From the NCBI GenBank assembly GCA_937892735.1, contig CALBGL010000063.1, positions 1-35,380 of the forward strand: 35,380 nt of DNA. Direction: 5' to 3'. Source of the stretch: an uncultured Clostridia bacterium. GTDB taxonomy: Bacteria; Bacillota; Clostridia; Lachnospirales; Bianqueaceae. Made by a program: the position numbers and the translations under genes. The notes under the pieces are model-generated. The model was not told where the DNA came from. It made no database searches and was given only the letters and a program-made list of their open reading frames with translations. Shown here piece after piece: positions 31,940-35,380 of the stretch; the stretch's first letter is position 1; every line of letters begins with the position of its first letter.

Positions 31940-32317
31940 ATGCTGTTGACAATGATTCAGATCCGGTATATACGGGTACTGTACCAGCTGCAGAATACGC
32001 AGACAGTGAAGTTGGCGGAGGTAGCCAATGTATTGGGAGTCAGTAAGCCAAGTGTACATAATATGTTTCGAAAATTGAAACGATTTGGTCTGATTGAACA
32101 GGACGAAAAAGGATATTCCAAGTTAACGGAGGAAGGAAAAGAAATCGCTTGTAAATACGAGAGGGAGTTCAAGATTTTGTTTTCGTTTCTGACAGAAACG
32201 CTTCAGATAGAAAAAGAGACGGCGGAGGAAAACGCGATTGCCCTGATGGGAAGCGAAAGGTTTGGCGCGGAAGACTTATGTCGTGGAATTGAGCGATTTC
32301 AGAGGAAAACAGCTTGA
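31940..32317 (+). CDS. DtxR/MntR-family metal-dependent transcriptional regulator
   Basis: A 125-residue regulator with an N-terminal winged helix (KLAEVANVLGVSKPSVHNMFRKLKRFGLIEQDEKG) and a helical dimerisation and metal-binding region (TEEGKEIACKYEREFKILFSFLTE onward). It is shorter than MntR and has no SH3 domain. Iron- or manganese-bound dimers of this family bind palindromic boxes. It lies directly after feoB, and five such boxes occur in the preceding 5 kb, so it is the most likely regulator of this island. CAGGAGG lies 7 nt before the ATG. Fur elsewhere in the genome cannot be excluded. Confidence 0.85.
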   Translation: MLLTMIQIRYIRVLYQLQNTQTVKLAEVANVLGVSKPSVHNMFRKLKRFGLIEQDEKGYSKLTEEGKEIACKYEREFKILFSFLTETLQIEKETAEENAIALMGSERFGAEDLCRGIERFQRKTA

Positions 32318-32334
32318 GAGAAAGGAGGATCCGT

Positions 32335-32460
32335 ATGTGGGCGGCAATCGTTGGCGCGTCGATGATTCTGGCGGGAGTATTTGGGATTCGAAAATACTGT
32401 AGGAAGAAGATTTACAGGAAAACGAAACAGCGCGATCAGGCGAAAGTTCATCGGAAATAG
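32335..32460 (+). CDS. Small membrane protein (41 aa) at the end of the feo locus
   Basis: ATG 32335 has AAAGGAGG 6-7 nt upstream, a strong site. The product, MWAAIVGASMILAGVFGIRK, then Tyr-Cys and a Lys/Arg-rich tail, has one hydrophobic helix and a basic cytoplasmic end. FeoB-associated Cys-rich membrane proteins have the same layout and position, but those have several cysteines and this has one. It may be a diverged form. A terminator follows. Confidence 0.6.
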   Translation: MWAAIVGASMILAGVFGIRKYCRKKIYRKTKQRDQAKVHRK

Positions 32461-32477
32461 GATCCTCCATGAAAGAG

Positions 32478-32520
32478 AGGGTTCTCAGAAAGGAATCTTT
32501 TTGAGAACCCTTTATTTTTT
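32478..32520 (+). terminator. Rho-independent terminator of the feo-dtxR locus
   Basis: AGGGTTCTCA (32478-32487) pairs with TGAGAACCCT (32502-32511) and is followed by TTATTTTTTTAA. It ends the metal island before the YfhO promoter. Confidence 0.9.
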
Positions 32521-32559
32521 TAATTTTTTGTATCTAAAAACAGAGAATAATGGAATCTC

Positions 32560-32588
32560 TTGATTTCTTTCTGTCTCGATGCTATAAT
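32560..32588 (+). promoter_or_regulatory. Promoter of the yfhO-gtrA genes
   Basis: TTGATT (32560-32565) and TATAAT (32583-32588) are 17 bp apart with a TGC extended -10. The leader to ATG 32626 is about 30 nt. Confidence 0.8.
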
Positions 32589-32625
32589 TTTACAGAAAGA
32601 CATAGAAAAGGGGAGAGAGTTCAAA

Positions 32626-35190
32626 ATGGAGGAGACAAGATCTGCAGCGATGGAGGAATCTGTCACATCAGATTCTGCCCAGATCAAAGAGCCCATCCAG
32701 GCGGAGAATGGCGGACATAGAAGAAAAAAGAAAAAAAAGCCGGGGAATGTGGATTGGTTTGGGATTTGCGGTGACAGACATTTACTGTGCAAGAGTTTCT
32801 GCATCGCACTGATAACAGCGATTGTGATGTTTCTGCCCTCGATAATATGGGACGAGGGTTATTTCTTGTTTTTGGGAGATTTTAATTCTCAGCAGGTACC
32901 GTTTTATAAACTGGCGCACCAGGCGGTACGAGAAGGAAACTGGGGATGGAATTGGTATACCGATCTGGGAGTGAATTTCATTGGATCCTATACTTTCTAT
33001 TTGCTGGGCAGTCCATTCTTTTGGCTGACTCTTCCATTTCCGAATGATTGGGTGCCTTATTTGATGGGGCCGCTTTTGATGCTGAAATATGCGTCGATGT
33101 CCATGACAGCGACAGCTTGGCTGCGGCGGTATGTGAAGCACGGGGAATTTGCCATACTGGGCGGCCTATTGTATGCTTTTTCTGGGTATACAATGTATAA
33201 TACCTTTTTCAACCATTTCCTGGATGTGATGGTGTTCTTTCCGCTGATGCTGATCGGTATGGACGAATTAGTGGAGAACAATACCCGGGGTGTGTTTGCT
33301 CTGTCCGTAGCGTTGTGCGCGGTGGTCAATTATGTGTTCTTTGCGGGAGAAGCCGTCTTCATGGTGCTATACTATGTCGTGAAGGTATGGATGAAAGGAT
33401 ATAAGACGGATTGGAAGCGTTTTATCGCGGTAGCGGCAGAGGCGGTGCTGGGATTTTTGATCAGTGCCTTCTTCGTGTTGCCTTCGCTGATTGTAATGCT
33501 TCAGAATCCAAGATCCAGTGGATTTCTTACGGGATATGATTTCTGGATCTATGATTATGAACGAAAGCCGTGGGTAATTCTTTTGACGTTTTTCTTTCCG
33601 CCGGAACTGCCTTCACAGCCGATCATGATTACCGATTCGTATATGCGGTGGACGTCCGTGCAGGCATATATCCCTATTTTCAGTATGTGCGGAGTCATTG
33701 CTTTTGCGAGGGAACAGCGGAAACATTGGCTGAAAAACTTTATTGTGTTGCTTGTGATTATGGCTTTTATTCCGGGACTTAACAGTATGTTTACCATGAT
33801 GAATCATTCGTATTATGCAAGATGGTATTTCATGTTGGTTCTCATGTTGGTCACAGCCACTGTGCTGCAGCTGGATCAGGGAAGTCCGGAGCAATTGCGC
33901 AACGGATTGAAGATTACGGCTGTTTTTACACTGATTGTCATAGCGGCTATGTTCTTGACGCCGAAGATGGAAACGGTGCAGACGGAAGTGCCGGTCGAAG
34001 TGGAGGATGAATCTGGGAATATCACAATCGAGATGCAGGAGGAGGAGACAGAAGTCCTGAATCTGGGAATCTATAATAAATCATTTACAATTCCGTTCAT
34101 CATCATGTCGATAACTTGCATCGTATCGCTATACGCACTGTATCGGATCCTGGCGCATCAGAAAGTACGTCCCAAGTTATTCGCCAATTATTTATTGATC
34201 GCGGTTTGTATTTTTGGAATGCTTTATGGGAACTATTATATCATATACGGAAAGACACGGTCTTTTGATACGAAGGGATATATCATTCCAGATGCAATAC
34301 AGGGGCAGGATAAGATCTATTTTCCGGAGACAGAGCAGTTTTTCCGTATTGATAACGACGACTCCTTTATCAATATGGGGATGTTCTGGCAGGTGCCGGA
34401 CATGCATGCGTTTCACAGCATTGTTCCCGTATCCATCATGGACTATTATGAATATATCGGTGATAACCGCGATGTCAATTCTAAGATGGACTACAGCAAC
34501 TATGCTTCCCGTTCCCTGTTTTCTGTGAAGTATTTCTGCGATAGAATTGACTATACGGCCGATGTGTTTGGAGATCGTTATGCGGAGAATCCGGATACGA
34601 AGATGCCGGGATATACCTATCGTTATGATATGGCGGGGTTTGCGGTTTGGGAAAATGACAACTACATTCCCATGGGATTTACCTATGACAGTTATATTCT
34701 GCAGTCAACTGCGGATCAGATGAGTGTCAGCCTGCGAGATGAGTTGATGCTGAAGGCATTGATCCTGACAGAGGAACAAGCGGAAAAATACGGAGATATC
34801 CTAGAAGAGGCGGATACCAGTCAATTTAGTTATACAGAAGAAGCGTATGAGAGAGATTGTGATGAGCGGGCAGCGGAGTCTGCGGATACGTTCAGCTATG
34901 ATAATACGGGCTTTACCGCACATATTATCCTAGAGGAGGATAATCTTGTATTCTTTAGTGTTCCCTATGAAGAAGGTTGGACAGTTACCGTGAATGGTAA
35001 ACCTGTGGATGTAGAAAAAGTGCAGATTGGTTTTATGGCGGTGAAGGCATCGGCAGGAGAAAACGTGATTCAATTTTATTACGAGACTCCGGGGCTGCAC
35101 GCGGGGATCATGATCAGTATAGGGGCAACGGCTGTGTTGGTCGCCTACTGGGCAGGAAGCAGTCTGTATAAAAGGAGACGCGCAGAATGA
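32626..35190 (+). CDS. YfhO-family membrane protein (GT-C type)
   Basis: An 854-residue polytopic membrane protein. After a basic cytoplasmic head (KKKKKPGN near 30-45), about ten to twelve helices follow, with a large extracytoplasmic domain between roughly 540 and 820 and a last helix near 830-848. YfhO family members are GT-C fold proteins; Bacillus YfhO is needed for glycosylation of lipoteichoic acid. Conserved features include GDFNSQQVPFYKLAHQAVREG, which carries the early acidic motif of GT-C enzymes. The start at 32626 follows GGGGAGAG; an upstream frame to 32560 lies over the promoter. The stop overlaps the start of a GtrA gene, consistent with a shared lipid-linked sugar pathway. 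Confidence 0.88.
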   Translation: MEETRSAAMEESVTSDSAQIKEPIQAENGGHRRKKKKKPGNVDWFGICGDRHLLCKSFCIALITAIVMFLPSIIWDEGYFLFLGDFNSQQVPFYKLAHQAVREGNWGWNWYTDLGVNFIGSYTFYLLGSPFFWLTLPFPNDWVPYLMGPLLMLKYASMSMTATAWLRRYVKHGEFAILGGLLYAFSGYTMYNTFFNHFLDVMVFFPLMLIGMDELVENNTRGVFALSVALCAVVNYVFFAGEAVFMVLYYVVKVWMKGYKTDWKRFIAVAAEAVLGFLISAFFVLPSLIVMLQNPRSSGFLTGYDFWIYDYERKPWVILLTFFFPPELPSQPIMITDSYMRWTSVQAYIPIFSMCGVIAFAREQRKHWLKNFIVLLVIMAFIPGLNSMFTMMNHSYYARWYFMLVLMLVTATVLQLDQGSPEQLRNGLKITAVFTLIVIAAMFLTPKMETVQTEVPVEVEDESGNITIEMQEEETEVLNLGIYNKSFTIPFIIMSITCIVSLYALYRILAHQKVRPKLFANYLLIAVCIFGMLYGNYYIIYGKTRSFDTKGYIIPDAIQGQDKIYFPETEQFFRIDNDDSFINMGMFWQVPDMHAFHSIVPVSIMDYYEYIGDNRDVNSKMDYSNYASRSLFSVKYFCDRIDYTADVFGDRYAENPDTKMPGYTYRYDMAGFAVWENDNYIPMGFTYDSYILQSTADQMSVSLRDELMLKALILTEEQAEKYGDILEEADTSQFSYTEEAYERDCDERAAESADTFSYDNTGFTAHIILEEDNLVFFSVPYEEGWTVTVNGKPVDVEKVQIGFMAVKASAGENVIQFYYETPGLHAGIMISIGATAVLVAYWAGSSLYKRRRAE

Positions 35191-35380
35191 AGGGGGGATG
35201 GAAAGGATGGGCAGATCTGTACCATCGATATGAGGAAACATTCTGGTATCTGGTATTCGGAGGCCTGACGACGCTTTTGAATCTGGCGGTATTCTATGTA
35301 CTGTATGAGTGGATGCACATAGATACGGTGATATCGAATGTGATGGCTTGGGGGGCCGGGGTATTGTTTGCTTTCGTTAC
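35187..35380 (+). CDS. GtrA family protein (5' part only)
   Basis: ATG 35187 overlaps the YfhO stop (ATGA). The 64 residues visible include MKGGWKGWADLYHRYEETFW, then VFGGLTTLLNLAVFYVLYEW and the NVMAWGAGVLFAFV helix, typical of the GtrA/DPMS group of small four-helix proteins thought to flip undecaprenyl- or dolichyl-linked sugars. The gene continues past the window. Confidence 0.85.
   Translation, partial: MKGGWKGWADLYHRYEETFWYLVFGGLTTLLNLAVFYVLYEWMHIDTVISNVMAWGAGVLFAFV

Overview
The window looks like chromosomal DNA of a low-to-mid GC Gram-positive anaerobe of the class Clostridia, most likely Lachnospiraceae or a close relative. The reasons are strong GGAGG-type ribosome binding sites, consensus sigma-A promoters, a Rex redox regulator, a FeoA-FeoA-FeoB-DtxR iron locus, DUF2325 and DUF3793 proteins, a YfhO-GtrA surface-glycosylation pair and an LtaS-type polymerase. 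This placement is inferred from gene families only; no rRNA or marker phylogeny was possible.

Layout, left to right. (1) 1-66: the tail of a probable M23-type peptidase, then a terminator. (2) 120-6031, plus strand: a tight operon of an LtaS-family membrane sulfatase, two tandem MutS-like ATPases and a cyclase/formamidase-fold enzyme. (3) 6100-9999: an LplABC-type sugar ABC importer (lipoprotein plus two permeases). (4) 10040-10890: a small transaldolase/fructose-6-phosphate aldolase behind a foldable leader. (5) 10912-11684: tRNA-Val(CAC) converging on a CarD-family regulator whose 3' end runs through the tRNA terminator and antisense into the tRNA. (6) 11756-13929, minus: a Cys-rich protein behind a sigma-K-like promoter, RseC-family and TcdA proteins. 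(7) 14038-17370, plus: rex with a Rex-like operator, thrC, queA. (8) 17371-21356, minus: MerR, response regulator, ABC ATPase, ABC-2 permease, histidine kinase, a peptide-sensing or detoxification type module with four CTTGAC repeats before the ABC genes. (9) 21429-26696, plus: an orphan IbrA-like PAPS-reductase-family protein, an intracellular alpha-amylase, and a second ABC exporter pair. (10) 26712-32520, plus: an iron/metal island. (11) 32560-35380: YfhO-family membrane protein and the start of a GtrA-family protein.

The most coherent unit is the metal island. Five inverted repeats, all of the exact form TTAG-N6-CTAA, sit on or just after the promoters of a ZIP transporter, a DUF2325-DUF3793 pair, feoA-feoA and feoB. 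This is the core of the known DtxR/IdeR box, and a small DtxR-family regulator lies directly after feoB. The ZIP gene carries a single-base frameshift and is followed by the C-terminal scrap of a heavy-metal P-type ATPase, so one arm of the regulon appears to be decaying while feo and the DUF pair remain intact. The two DUF genes as iron-responsive members, and the LtaS-MutS-MutS-cyclase operon, are the best candidates for undescribed biology.
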